Positions 21,408 through 33,845 of a DNA stretch of 64,000 nt are shown here, in pieces. The position numbers were made by a program, and so were the translations under genes. The notes beneath the pieces are model-generated. The model was not told where the DNA came from. It worked only from the letters and a program-made list of their open reading frames with translations, and searched no databases. The stretch comes from Lathyrus oleraceus (lineage: Eukaryota > Streptophyta > Magnoliopsida > Fabales > Fabaceae). Location of the stretch: positions 443,139,816 to 443,203,815 of the forward strand of contig NC_066581.1 of the NCBI RefSeq assembly GCF_024323335.1. Direction: 5' to 3'. Each line of letters starts with the position of its first letter. Positions within the stretch are counted from its first letter, which is position 1.

Positions 21408-23388
21408 CTAGATGTTAACCCTAAAAATGACCCCTTGAGACCTACGAAGAGCCTCAATGTTGGTAATGAGTTCGGCCATAATCTTCTTGCATAATTTGAC
21501 GAAGTAATATACCTCCTCAAGGGTATTATCTGGGAATATAATCAGACCAGCCTCCTTCAACTTGTCGAGAAAGTCTTGAAGAGCATAATTAGTCAATACT
21601 GCCATGTTGACGTATTTGTCCCTCCACTCATTGTAAATGGTTTGGAGATTTTGGATGACTTCATCCCTTTAAGCAATGGAAGCTTCGGCTCTATGTAAAC
21701 CCTCCTCCTAATGTCTATAGTTGTTTTGCAACTCCACATGGGCTGGGTCATATATCCCCCTCTTAAGGTTCTTGATTTGCTCGCTAGCTCATCCAAGGTT
21801 GAACTGCTTGCACAAGAAGCTTCGATGAATCTTTTCTCTCTCTAGTTGTTCCTTAACTAAGAGGTATTTACACTCCTTGAGAGTAGTCTTAAGCTCGAGG
21901 ATTTGGGCTTCATAATCCTCCCTTGATTATTTCTTTATTGCGTTAGATCTCTTGACAGTCTTCTCAAGGTCCTTGATTGTTCAAAACGCTTGATCCAATA
22001 TGTCGTTGCGGAAGTCTAGCTCAGAATTAGCTCCTTGTAGAGCTCCACCAACCCTAACTCTTTGGCCTTTGGCTATTCGGATCCTCTTCTTCTTGTTATC
22101 CTTGAACGTTTCATAAACTTGTTTACCCTTATCTTCCAAGACGTGTTTACATTCATTGGCACGATTGAGTTGGACTTGTAAGTAAGTGTTCTCCAACTCA
22201 AGCTCTTTGATTTGGTCGGTAAGCTTTTCCATGTCCTGTTGTAGGATATGCTCGGGCTCGGGCATCAAAGGGAATGAAGAAGGGTCAAACAAAAATGGTA
22301 TCTTAAAAACCTTAACCCTCTCTTTTACCCACACAAAGTAGGGTTCTTTGGCTAGGATGTTCTTCTTACCCCATTCTTAGTCAATACGGACTATGTTTGT
22401 CTAAGATTTTTGCACTCTCTTCATGTTTGGATCGAGCGGATCTACGGTATTGATAATGAAAGGAATGAAGTCTCTTTCCTTGGGAGGACTCAACATGGCG
22501 TACCCCAATTGACTTTTGAGTAAAGCGGGGTTGTAGTTGATACAACCTTGCATTCCTATTAAGGGTATGTTTGGGAACCCTTCACATCTCACAATGACTT
22601 CTTTTGTATCCCATTCTCTCTTGTACCACAGGATTGAACCGGCGGAGAGAGATGCGAACCTTTGAGGCCATGTCAAATTGTTTTGAGCAAAAGGTCCACA
22701 TTGAGCCATGCAGACCCTCATCCACAGGTGGAACAGAGTAGCACAACAAAGGAAAGTACCTAATTTCTTATCATGCCTTGTATGAAAGGTATGATAGAAG
22801 TTGGCAAGTAGAAAATGCACCGGATTCTTTGTTAAAAACTTCAACCGCCAAGTGATTCATGAACTTGTCCATATTTGGGAATAGAATAGTTCCATGAATC
22901 AGAAGTGCTAAGGTTGCACTACAGAGGTCGGGTCTCTCTTCCTTTAACATCTCCTAAGCATGGGCTTCGAGGAACTTTTGAGTCAAACCCTTGAAGAAAC
23001 CTTTAATGCCCCAATTGGCCACTAGCTTGTTAGCGTTGATACCCAAGACAATCGAGAGCTCGGTCAAATAGAAACCTTCTTCTAATTTGGGAAAAGGGTT
23101 GTATTCTTTGATTGATTAGTTAAGGAGTCTCTCAAGGTCTTCCAAGGTTGGAGAGATTTGGAAGTCTGGGAAAGTGAAGCATCTCAAGGGGACGTCATAG
23201 TATTGGGCCATTTTAGTGATAACACCATAATCAACTTTCTCGGTCAGAAGATCTATGATGTTCCTGAAATTGGCTCTAAACTTGTTGTCCTTGAGGGCTA
23301 TTACCTTTGAGATGAGGACCTTCAATGAGCTGATGTCGGGACTCTTGAATCGGAAGGTATAAGTGTTTTTCCTTGTTGAAGAATCCAT
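21408..23388 (-). pseudogene. Ogre ORF1 (copy 2)
   Basis: The likely start is the ATG at 23388 (MDSSTRKNTYTFRFK), followed by IIDLLTEKVDYG and CFTFPDFQISPTLEDLERLL. The middle part (22401-22844) has TFHTRHDKKLG, FPNIPLIGMQGCINYNPALL and FIINTVDPLD; these match copy 3 ORF1. Next is a coiled-coil (EHILQQDMEKLTDQIKELEL) and the C-terminal ITNIEALRRSQGVIF. Several stops and frame changes divide it. Its full length, about 640 codons, is the reference for the deletion in copy 1. The role of ORF1 in Ogre is not established. Confidence 0.8.
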
Positions 23389-23599
23389 GATTGTGTCGGT
23401 AAAAGTTCTTGTAATTCTGCGGTTGAAAAAATGAAAATCTTGAGAGTATTGCTTTATTAATTTGATGATGAATGAATATATGTATGAATGATTGGTTTTA
23501 TTTATTTCCACGGAACTTAGGCATGGGTTCAAAGTTTCGGAGCATCGTGACGAAGCATGAGGTTTAATAATGATTTCTTTGAAAATCAAGGTTCTCGCT

Positions 23600-24240
23600 T
23601 TATATGATCTAGAGCTTTTAAGAAATTAGATGTAAGACACTGCCCCTAGAGTCATGGACTTCATTGACTGTCAGCCGCTTATGTCAATTTACTTGCTTGG
23701 AGACTGTTTCATCAAGGTTATCTACTCTAAAAGTGAGATCTTCGTATCGACCCTTACGAGGAAGGCACTTCGGTGGCCTATACTACGCGACCATCAGTCT
23801 AGGCTGGACATGGTTAAATGTTCTAAAAGGGGGTATTATGATAACATGCTCTAGTAAAGGAAAGGATGCTTATGCCGAAAGCACGACGACCATCAATCCC
23901 CTTAAAAGAATCTACCACTAAATGAGGTTCTCGTACGACCCTAACGAGGAAGGCACCTTCTGTGCCAATACTACTCAACCTCTCCTATCTCAAGCAAGCT
24001 CTCAGACTTGGGTGGAGAGTCTTTCACACCTGGTTTTCTTTATAATCATTATTGCTTCCAAAATCTTCGTCACAAGACCATAGTTACCGTCCAACAGACG
24101 AACATAGAAATAAACACAGGTTAGAAATAAAAATAATATATACAGGAGAAATAAATGACAGATAAATATCCACGTACGCAAAAGGAAAACAACCCAAACT
24201 AGGATATACTCGCTTAGGGAGAACCATAGATTCTAGGTTA
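23600..24240 (-). other. Ogre copy 2 5' leader with duplicated block
   Basis: Non-coding. It aligns with the copy 1 leader (GTCATGGACTTC(A/C)TTGACTGTC and GCTTATGTCAATTTACTT are shared). A block with CGACC(C)T(T)ACGAGGAAGGCAC occurs twice (about 23750 and 23935), each followed by a CTAC(G/T)C(A/G)-type AC-rich segment. Confidence 0.7.
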
Positions 24241-24260
24241 GATCCTAGCAGAGTCTCCAG
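24241..24260 (-). other. primer binding site of Ogre copy 2
   Basis: The reverse strand reads CTGGAGACTCTGCTAGGATC, a mutated form of TGGCGACTCTGCTGGGGA. It lies next to the LTR end at 24262. Confidence 0.7.
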
Positions 24261-24261
24261 T

Positions 24262-24354
24262 TGTCGCCACTAGTATTAAAGGTGAAAACGAGAACCATGA
24301 CCTTTCGAATAAAAAGATCAGGAGAGTCACCACTGAATTTTATTTGAGTGCCTC
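24262..24354 (-). repeat. 5' LTR stub of Ogre copy 2
   Basis: The last ~93 bp of the LTR on the reverse strand, including TTCAGTGGTGACTCTCC and the end AGTGGCGACA. The remainder is cut off by LTR B. Confidence 0.7.
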
Positions 24355-27300
24355 TATAGCGGTAAATTCATGACCATTAAGCTATGGATAAACTTAACGT
24401 CAATAAAATCAGAGTCTCCACCGCACTTTTATTGTTTCCAAAGGAAAAAGGAAAAGTACGAACAAAACCCAAAGATAAGAAGTTTTCAAATCAAAACTAA
24501 TAAAATGCCAGAGATTATAGGTAAGGGGGTTGATTACACAGAGGGAAGGTGTTAGTAGCCAAAGTGTCCTAGGTACTCCTAGGGAGCCCTTTTTTTATGT
24601 GTGTATGTGTGTTTTGGCATAAAATATGTTTTCAATAAAGGAGTGTGGGGATGAGAAAAGCATTCATTAATTATATTTTTTTTGTTTGACAAGACCTCCA
24701 GATTTATGCCTATGTACCAAAATAAAAATGAGGGATCAAAACCTCGTAGTTCGTGGTATCAATTTCAAAATGAATGGATTGCTTTTAATCAAAATTTAAG
24801 TTTAAAAGAGGCACAAAGGGACCAAAAGTTTGAATGAGTGTTAGTTCTTTTTATTATTTTGAAATTTTAAGTCAATATGATTAGATTTATTTACAAGTTT
24901 GATTTAAGAAAAGAGTTTTAAAATGTAATGGCATAAGGCCAAAGTTTCTAATTTAATATAAAGTCTAAGTTTGAAATCATAAGCAAAGAAAGATTTTGAA
25001 AAGGGGGAGAGATTTTGAAATTTAAGAAGTGGGAGGAGATGAAGAGACTAATCCTAAGCATAAAATTGAAAGTTAACAGTTTAAAAGATATGACCAATGG
25101 GATGCAATCCAAGGCATCAAATAAATATGGACACATCCAAGCAAGCAACTTCACATCTAACATTCTTCTTTATCTTCTCATGTATCAGATGACATACTCC
25201 TTGATTAGCTCAGAATAAGGCATTAGACATAGGTTCAAAGTAACAGTTGTATCAAGACCATGTAGCAGATGAGTTCATGTGGATCCCAATACTTGTATTA
25301 GATGAAAGCTCAAATCATAATAACTTGGTCTCAGAAATGTTGGCATTGGCCAAGTCCTTTTGAATAGGAAATGTTGCCTAATTCTAAGTCCAAAGCTCAG
25401 ATCAAATGCAACAATCCACATAAACATTTTTTAGGGTTTTTGTTGTTTATTAAGTATTTTAAGGTCTTAAGACAATAAACACAAACAAAATACACAAACA
25501 AATATATACAATCACAATATATGGCTAAAGTGAGAAAAGTGAAAATGACATAAACATAAACAAGTTAAATGATATGTAAATGACAAATGAAATGGTAAAT
25601 GGCTTAAATTTAAATTGCATAAAGTAAATGACTTGAAGAATAAAAGCAAGGATAATAGTAAAATGTTAGTTGATTAGATGTTAGCGAGGTTTTGCTTTTC
25701 AATTGATTAAGTCATTCTTTGGAGAACCCTTAACCCTCTATTCACAAGCATGGATCCTTGAACCAATACATCTTCCAAAGGAAGGAAAAAAGGCCAATTT
25801 TCAACACAATACCATGAAAGGGTCAAAATTTATCTTTATGTTAAGCAATCATAATTGGACTTATGTAGAAGTCACGACCATCTGAGGCTGGGCAATGGAC
25901 ATTTTGGTGTTAATGCATGTTAAAGTTATGGTATAATGAACCATAATCCTAAAACATACCACACACAAAAAGAAAAAGATCAAAGGATGGACCTATCTCA
26001 TCCATACTTGTATTGGTTCATCTAACACAAGGTTATTGATGAACCAATTAGCCTTAGGATATTGAGACTTCATTTGTCAATGGAAAGGATGGGAGAGAAT
26101 GGGATTGAAGATGAAGAGGGAGCGGAGATGAGAGAAACACAAATTAGTCCCGGGAGGAATTTTATCAAATTAAAATCATTCATTCATCTTAGGAGATGAG
26201 ATGTACATTTCATGAATCCCCTAAATCCAATGATTTTAATCCAACAAAAGCAAAATCAACCTTGACCAAGGCCCAAACAAGTAGTCAAACTTCACAAGTC
26301 AATAAAAATGGCTCAACATAATTTCTACACAATTAATCAATTAAAAATCAAATTAAAAATGCATTTAAATGATATTTAGTTTGGTCAAAACCTGAAACCT
26401 CTTTAAAACACCAAATAAATGCCCAAGAGATTTATCCTAGGCCAAACAAGGTTAAAAGACCTTAGACAAAGAATTTCATAATTTTTGAAAAGTCAAAAGT
26501 ATTTTTAAGCAATTAAAAATATGCACAAAAACAATTAATTCATGAAAAATATCAAAATTAATCCAAAAAATAATTTTAATTCAAAAAATGAAAGAGGAAA
26601 ATATTTGAATTTGTTTGGTGAAAGTGCCATATTTTTTGGATTAAAAATAAAATTGATATGAATTAATTAAAATGAAGCCATTAAATTAAAATTCATAAAA
26701 TGAAAGGAAATTGCAAAAAAACTAGGGCCATCAGATCTCCCTCATTAATTTAGGTGGCAGATATGATGGCTAATCACGTATCATCCACCATACTCCACAG
26801 TCAACGCGCATACAGGCTTGGTAATCAAATTGGATGCGTGAGATTAAAACATTTCAAACGGATCATGTGGCTGAGATGTGTGACAACACATCACCGGAGC
26901 TAGTGCTCTGGTTTTTTCTCCAATGGACCTCATCGGAATGGTCCACCATCAACCATCACCAAAATGAAAAACAAAGACATGGATTTAAAGAAAAAATGCT
27001 CAGGAGCTCAAACCTGACCTCAATTTTCTCCAATTCCACGTATATAAAAAGATACAGGGATTTGAATTTTGAGGATCATGAACTGAGTTGCTTCGATTTG
27101 ACCTCAAAGCAACTTAATATTCTTGCCTACATTGATAGGACTTCAGACAACCAAAAATCACAAAGAATGGTGAAGAATTGAGGGAGAATCGAAGAGAAGA
27201 AATTTATGAAAATTCACCTTCAATGGAGCTTCAAACTTGCTTGATCTTGATTTAAATTGTGCCTGGCCTTACTTTAGATGCTCCTTGGAAGTGATTAGGA

Positions 27301-28992
27301 TCAAAAAGAGGTCCAGACTCTTGGAGTTTCAATCTCAAAACAGATGGAGATTTGAAACTCGATTTTCAAAGAAAACCTTCAAGATTATCCTTCAATGGTG
27401 AGGGTTTGGGATTGCAGGTTCAAAGCTTGAGCATGAGGTCCTTAGTTCTGAGCAATGAGGGTCTTATTTATTACCAAGGAGATTCATTTCCACACACTTC
27501 CAAATTTGGCAAAAAATGATAAAGTCCCTTTGCATACTTGCATGAGCGTGTGATAGGCCCATTAAGTGATGTAATCAGGTCCAAAAATGAGTGAGAATCA
27601 TGCTGAAATCATGTTGCAAGGCCATGCAATTGTGTATGAAAAGTTGAAGTGGAAGTGGAAATCATCCAAATGGTTCTTCATATTGCACTCATGCGCAAGT
27701 CCTTCATTCTTTGGCCAAATGATATGATCTTGGACTTTTTGGAAAGGTGGGATCAATGGAAACAACTTTCATGTTGAATAGTTTTTCATTTGAAGCTTGG
27801 ATCATGATGATGTTTGAGGTGTAAGTTTGGGAAATCAAACATATTTGAAAATTTTCTAAGTCCCAAGTCAAATGTTTACTTCTTCCATCTTAAATAACTT
27901 TTTCTATGGACTTCAAATGAGAAAATATCCTTCATAAAAGTTGTAGCTCTCTCAAAACTCTTAAATTTGGTCACAAATTTGACCTTATTTGGATTCGGCA
28001 TGAAGGAGTTATGCATTTTATAAGTTGAGGAAATCACTTGTTCAATGGTATTGGCCCAAAATGACCTATAATGTTTCCTCTTGGCACATGCATTTGCGTG
28101 TTAAATTTAAACTTACTCCAAACATAAAAGTTGAATTAGACATATTTAATTTGACCATGGAAGTTTAATGGCTTTCATATCATAAAAAATTAGCAAGTTA
28201 TGGTCTTGGGAAGTTGACCTCCAAACTAGGGTTCAAACAAAATGACCTATAATCTTTAACCATAAAAAATGACTTTCCAAGAAAAACTAGCTCTAGAATT
28301 AAACATAAAAGTTGTTTGGAATGTAATTTTGAGTAAAGTTTCTCTTGGAATCATTTTCATATGACAAAAAGTTTAGGAGATAGGGTATAGGGAACCCCAG
28401 TTTGGACTAGTTGACTTTCTCTGGTCAACCCCCATGAACCATCTTGCTAGCTTGATATTCTCTTGACTTTTGGGACTCATGGAGGATCATATATGCATAA
28501 TATGATGTAATGTGAAGTATCCATTGAAATATTTGATCAATTTTTGAAGAAACTTGTTGAAGAAGTCACACAAGATACCCAAATGAATTAGGGTTTTCAA
28601 GGCAAACAAACTTCAAACTCTTGATGGTTTCTTGATCAAAATGATATGCGAAGATCATGGGGATCCGTATATGATGCCTAGAGACAATGTGAAGCGTCTC
28701 TTGATTATTTTCCTTGCATTGAGGGTCCTAAACACTAGATATGAGCTTGATAGAGCATAGGAGAGCATGCACACTACCTACAAAAGAAACCAACTATACA
28801 TTGACATATTTTTGGTATTTAGGTTAGTAAACAAAGAAAAACAAAGTATGATACAATCAAGTGTGATTGGTGATCTCTCCCAATGAAAACCCAATGAATG
28901 AGGGGTAAGGAGGATGCCAAGGTGTGATCCCAATGTCAATGCATATGATGGGATATCATGAGGGATCTTAAGGTCAAAATTGGGGACTTACA
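24355..28992 (-). repeat. LTR B, 3' LTR of element B (4638 bp)
   Basis: On the reverse strand it starts TGTAAGTCCCCAATTTTGACC at 28992 and ends GAATTTACCGCTATA at 24355 (terminal CA changed to TA). The conserved GGAGACTCTG lies near the 3' end. A polypurine tract follows on the right. LTR C repeats 24680-27470 in direct orientation and LTR A repeats 24355-27020 in inverted orientation. Confidence 0.85.
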
Positions 28993-29006
28993 GCTGCCCC
29001 TATTTA
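28993..29006 (-). other. polypurine tract of element B
   Basis: The reverse strand reads TAAATAGGGGCAGC directly before the LTR start. It is the same motif as at 8247-8260. Confidence 0.85.
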
Positions 29007-29469
29007 AGGACGTTCAAGCTGAGGAGATGAAGGTTAAAATATTTGTGTCGCCTTAGTAGAATGGACTTAAATAACAACATAGAAACAAATTTTGGTCCCT
29101 AAGAGACCTCATGATGCATATGATATGAATGTTAAAAATAATCTTTGTGGGGAAAATGTTGCCACAAAGGAAAAGAATTCGGAGAGACTGAAAGTCTGCA
29201 GGAGCATAATGCACCCCGTAAGGAATACTCACTGGGAGACATAGACTTTCGGGATAATATTTTATGCGTAGGCCAGGCTACGACTTAAAACTATTGTAGA
29301 CACAAGATAATTCCATGAAAATAAATCAATGAAAGGAATCGGCCAGGGACAAAGAAGAAAAATCTTCAGGGGAAACAGGTAAATTAGAACCAAGCTGAAA
29401 TACTTGAACCAAACAGGAAATGGCGATTTTAGTGAGGAAATATGCACTCAAACTCGACTGAGGGAATAA

Positions 29470-30260
29470 TGAACTTCAACATAGGAGTACCATAATTACA
29501 TTACCTACCACCGGTTACTAGGTAGGAAGATAATGTAATCTTTCAGAGAGGCATCCGTTACCTAGTTAGGGTAAACATATCAAGGATGACTCACTGAGGA
29601 AAAAAGAGGTGTATTCATTAGCGGTTACTGGGTAAGAATAACCTGCTGTGGAAAATAGGTCAAATAGGATTTACGACTACCGGTTACTGGGCAAAAGACC
29701 AAAGAGAGAGAGAGAGAGTATTCGTCACTAGTTAAAGTGAACATATCAAGGATAAACTCAAAAGGAAGAATATTCGTCATCGGCTAAGATGAACATATCA
29801 AGGATATACCGCCGGGGGGAGAAATAGGAATTATATCTATCAGTTACTTGATAGAATACCAAAAAGAGAATATCCGTCACCAGTTAGGATGAACATATAA
29901 AGGATAGACTCAGCAGGGGAAAGCAGGATTTACAACTACCGGTTACTGGGCAGAAGACTGCAAAGAGGAGGAAACCCGTCATCGATTAGGATGAACATAT
30001 CAAGGATTAACCCTCTGGGGAACGAAATAGGGATTACGACTACCTTTTTACTGGGTAGAAAACCAAAAAGGGGAGAATACCCGTCATCGATTAGGATGAA
30101 CATATCAAGGATAGACTACCTAGGGAAACACAAAACGAATCCCCTGGGGAAAATAAGAGGAAGTAGATTACTGTTACCAGGTATTGGGTAAGAGTAAGGT
30201 ACTCGCAAATGGAGAAGAATATTACCAGTTACTCGGTAATAGACTCTCAGGGGACCAAAG
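29470..30260. repeat. ~105-bp tandem array in the 3' UTR of element B
   Basis: Repeated modules are GACTACCGGTTACTGGG, then AGAATA(T/C)CCGTCATCG, then TTAGGATGAACATATCAAGG and GGGGAAA-type ends. The GAACATATCAAGGAT core occurs at about 29572, 29740, 29786, 29889, 29991 and 30098. Units are diverged and vary in length. The sequence is unrelated to the 58-bp array at 8620-12900. Confidence 0.85.
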
Positions 30261-31660
30261 CATCTATGTAGGTAAGATCTAGAAAGAAACGGTCAAACAG
30301 AGACTCGACCCAGTGAGAATATAACTCAGGAGGAGTGGTTCTATCCAGATAATCAACTGGGGAGAAAGCTGAAATGATAATCATCCACGAGGAAATAACT
30401 CAGTGGGGAATGAGATAGGTTAAATTCTTTCTACTTAAGGGGCTGACACTCTACAATTGAGGGAGGACAGACGCACCAAATCTGCACGAGGGAAATGATA
30501 TCACCATAGCAGAGGATCAGAAAATAGGGAACCAAATGAAATAATAATGCAATAATGAAATATTTGATGTATGAATGTATATGTACATGTATATGATTGG
30601 TTATTATGATGACAAAATAATCATAAAGGATACAAATGTCACTGATCTGAATCATCACTACAACACTCGGCTAATCTCGACAGGATGGAGGCATCAACTG
30701 GAGAAAAAGTTAGGGATGAACATAAATCATCCACCTCAAAATAGCTCGACCCTGACTGGGGAAAGAGAAAAGATTTGCTGAGGATCTGCATCATCAATTC
30801 TGTGGGGAATTTTAGGTCAACACCATACCAAAATGGGAGACAACCTTGCAAAGGACCAAAAATAATTTTCAAGATCAGTGCTAGCGGGGATCAGGGGTGG
30901 ACTTTGCTGGTGACTGGAGGGGAATAAACACTATGTTGAATCTATGCAAACCATTCAGATTACGCGCCTACAACCCAACTGGGGGAGGCAATCACAAAAC
31001 TCGGTTGGAGAAACTGAATTATTGTTGGGAAGGAAAAGATGACCAAACCAACTGCTCGGGGAGGACCAACAACGCTTCACACTTCTAAGACTTACCTGTT
31101 CTCAGAGTGCTGTTGATATTCCTTACTGGAATCAATTGCTCTTTAAAAGTAATTGCTTTTATTATTGTAAGAAAAATGATTTTGATTTTGATTTATTTTA
31201 AAATTATCATCATAAAAATTTAATTTAATTTACCTGAAAGATAAATAAGTGTAGAAAGAATTGGATAAAAAGCTTAACTTTATTTAATAGAATGGTAGCC
31301 TGTAAATGACAAGACTCCATAGAATATTTACAAAAGTTAAAAAATGGTAATTTACATGGAAAATGGCTACTTTGAATATAATGATCACTAATCCTTCTAC
31401 CAACTTCAATATCCACCGTGCTCTCGGCTTCGGTTAAAAATGATGAATCTGGGTCGACTGACTTGCTCAAAACTAGAGATCAAACGAATGTAGTTAGTTG
31501 CCGAAATCCCTATTTTTGCATAAATTTCCCCAAGGCGGGGTACTCAATTTATCGGGATAAATTTTTGTTTCATGTCTCTAACTTTTTCCTGGATCGCCCT
31601 TTCGGGTTTTCAATCCACCGAGACGCTCATTTCTGCCTAAGCCGCCCTTTTGGGTTTTCA
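30261..31660 (-). other. remaining 3' UTR of element B
   Basis: A non-coding stretch with scattered pieces such as CTCAGTGGGGA, ACTGGGGAAAG and AACTGGGGGAGG that echo the neighbouring array, then AT-rich sequence (31130-31330). Just before the integrase stop it holds a Pro/Lys/Gly-type coding tail with two CGCCC(T)TTTNGGGTTTTCAA blocks (31590-31670). No gene was recognised. Confidence 0.6.
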
Positions 31661-31662
31661 AC

Positions 31663-32882
31663 TTAGCTAGTGGCTCTTTTATTTTTAGGCGAAGTATTCT
31701 TGACTGCATCAGCATTCATAGGAGGTGTGAACTCTTCATCATCCATAGTTTTAAGAATCAAAGCACCGCCTGAAAAGGCTCTCTTAACAACATATGTGCC
31801 TTCATAATTAAGAATCCATTTACCTCTAGAATCTGGTTTGAAAGATAAAATCTTCTTGAGCACAAGGTCACCTTCTCTGAACACGCGAGGCCTGACCTTC
31901 TTATCAAAAGCTTTCTTCATTCTCTGCTAGTATAACTGGCCATGAAACATGGCATTCAACCTTTTCTCTTCAATCATATTCAGCTGGTCATACTTGGTCT
32001 GACACCATTCAGCTTCAGTCAACTTGGCTTCCATCAAAACACGCCGTGTGGGATCTCAACCTCTACTGGAAGCACAACTTCCATACCATATACAAGGGAG
32101 AAAGGGGTTTCCCCTGTTGAAGTGCAGATGGATGTACGGTACCCATGTAAAGCAAATGGGAGCATCTCAGGCCAACCTTTGTAGGTCACAACAATCTTCT
32201 GAATGACCTTCTTGATGTTTTTATTTGTAGCTTCAACAACCCCATTCATGTTAGGTCTGTAGGGAGGAGAATTATGATGTTCAATCTTGAAGTCTTTGCA
32301 AAGAGCATCCACCATATTATTATTCAAGTTCGATCCATTGTCAGTGATGATCTTACTCGGCACACCATAACGGCATATAATATGATATTTGATAAACCCC
32401 ACAACAACTTGCTTAGTTACATTTGCATACGATGCTGCTTCAACTCACTTTGTGAAGTAGTCAATATCCACCAAAATAAAATGATGTTCGTTCGAAGCTT
32501 TAGGATCAATCATACCAATCATATCAATCATATCAATTCCCCACCTGGAGAAGGGCCATGGAGAGGAAATGACATTCCACATTGTCGAAGGAACATGAAT
32601 CTTATTTGCATAAATTTGACACTTGTGGCATTTCTTCACAAACTTGCAACAGTCAGATTCCTCTGTCAGCCAATAGTAACCTGCCCTCAACATCTTCTTA
32701 GCCATAGCACGTCCATTGGAATGAGTACCAAATGAACCTTCATGGACTTCCATCATCAACAAGTATGCTTTGTGTCTATCCACGCATCTGAGCAAAACTA
32801 TATCAAAGTTTCTCTTGTAAAGAACATCACCATTCAGGTAGAAATTTCCAGCTAATCTTCTTAAAGTCTTCTTATCTTTCAA
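31663..32882 (-). pseudogene. pol: Ogre integrase (element B)
   Basis: Right to left: an HHCC zinc-binding N-terminus (HEGSFGTHSNGRAM ... CCKFVKKCHKCQIY, 32610-32760), then the catalytic core with WGIDMID, ITDNGSNLNN and NGVVEATNKNIKKVI, supplying the D, D and E residues. Then follow GYRTSICTSTGETPFSLVYG, the linker LTEAEWCQTKYDQLN, and a C-terminal domain with FREGDLVLKK, RGKWILNYEGTYVVKRAFSG. Integrase joins the DNA copy to the host genome. Short stops occur near 31930 and between core pieces near 32420. The first-Asp region has a local expansion (DMIDMIGMID). Confidence 0.9.
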
Positions 32883-33059
32883 AGATTCCCCAGGCGAGTA
32901 AATCTGACTTTGGAGAAAACATTTGATATCAAAATATCACGGCTTTTCATCTTTGACTTCTTCAACAACAAACATATGAGTTGGCCTATCAAGACACATC
33001 ACAGTCAAATTAGGAACTTCATTCCAGAACTTCACCATAATCATTGAAGCCAACGTTGC

Positions 33060-33845
33060 AAGAGCATTTTCCATCCGGTTTTCATCTCGAGGGATATGAT
33101 TAAACTCGACCTTTGTAAATAAAGTTGAAATCCTCCTTACATAAGCTCTTTATGGTATCAAACCAGGTTGATTCATCTCCCATTCACCTTTGATCTGATT
33201 CACAATCAAAGATGAATCTCTATAGACATCAAGATATTTAATTATGAGATCAATGGCCTCTTCAAGCCCCACAATGCAAGCTTCATACTCAGCCATATTA
33301 TTTGTACACTTGAAAGTCAACCTAGGTGTAAACGGAAAATGAGTTCCTTGAGGGGTAATAATCACTGCCTCAATGACATTACCAAATTGATTAACAACTC
33401 AATCAAATACCATGCCCCAACAGGAACCAGGTTTTGGCCCTTCTTCAAGCAATGGTTCATCACAATCTTTCACTTTCAAGTATAAGATCTCTTCATTAGG
33501 AAAATCATATTGTACTGACTGGTAATCTTCAATTGGTTGGTGAGCCAAATGTTCAGCCAAGACACTACGTTTGATAGATTTTTGAGATTGATATTCAATA
33601 TCATACTCAAATAACAACATCTGCCAACAGGAAATCCTCCCAGTTAAAGAAGGCTTCTGAAATATATACTTGATTAGATCCATTTTGGATATCAACCAAG
33701 TAGTATGATTCAACATATACTGACGCAGACGCTTAGTAGCCCAAGCCAATGCGCAACAAGTCTTTTCAAGCACAGAATACCGGGTCTCACAGTCAGTGAA
33801 TTTCTTACCAAGGTAGTAAATTGCATATCCTTTCTTTCTAGGGTT
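33060..33845 (-). pseudogene. pol: Ogre RNase H region with two RNase H domains (element B)
   Basis: The RT-linked RNase H reads GYAIYYLGKKFTDCETRYSV, LEKTCCALAWATKRLRQYML and MLLFEYDIEYQSQK (33570-33840). After a spacer ending PGSCWGMVFD a second, later RNase H follows: MIITPQGTHFPFTPRL, NNMAEYEACIVGLEEAIDL and VYRDSSLIVNQIKGEW, with the catalytic E and D visible. A second RNase H after the first is typical of the Tat lineage. Stops separate the parts. The 5' end is truncated at about 33845, where the sequence becomes LTR C, so the first ~20 codons of the open frame up to 33899 are LTR. Confidence 0.85.

Larger units (their letters stand above)
16627..24354 (-). mobile_element. Ogre copy 2, from LTR stub to RT
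   Basis: A minus-strand Ogre read right to left: 5' LTR stub (24262-24354), primer site (24241-24260), leader, ORF1, gag, protease, pol intron and RT. It breaks off inside RT at 16627 against LTR A. RNase H and integrase are absent on the left. The LTR stub is cut at 24354 by LTR B. Every gene carries stops or frame shifts. Confidence 0.85.
24355..33845 (-). mobile_element. Ogre element B, 3' part (LTR, UTR, integrase, RNase H)
   Basis: A minus-strand element with its 3' LTR (24355-28992), polypurine tract, repeat-rich 3' UTR, integrase and RNase H domains. It is broken at about 33845 against LTR C, which is of the same family and orientation. RT, protease, gag, ORF1, primer site and the adjacent ~0.3 kb of LTR C were therefore lost in a single deletion. 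It inserted into the 5' LTR of Ogre copy 2; the left flank is GCCTC. Confidence 0.8.

Noticed and set aside
24370..24555. 61-codon plus-strand frame similar to the tail of the 16426-17076 frame
   Set aside because: Both are translations of the same LTR 3' end in LTR B and LTR A, not a protein.
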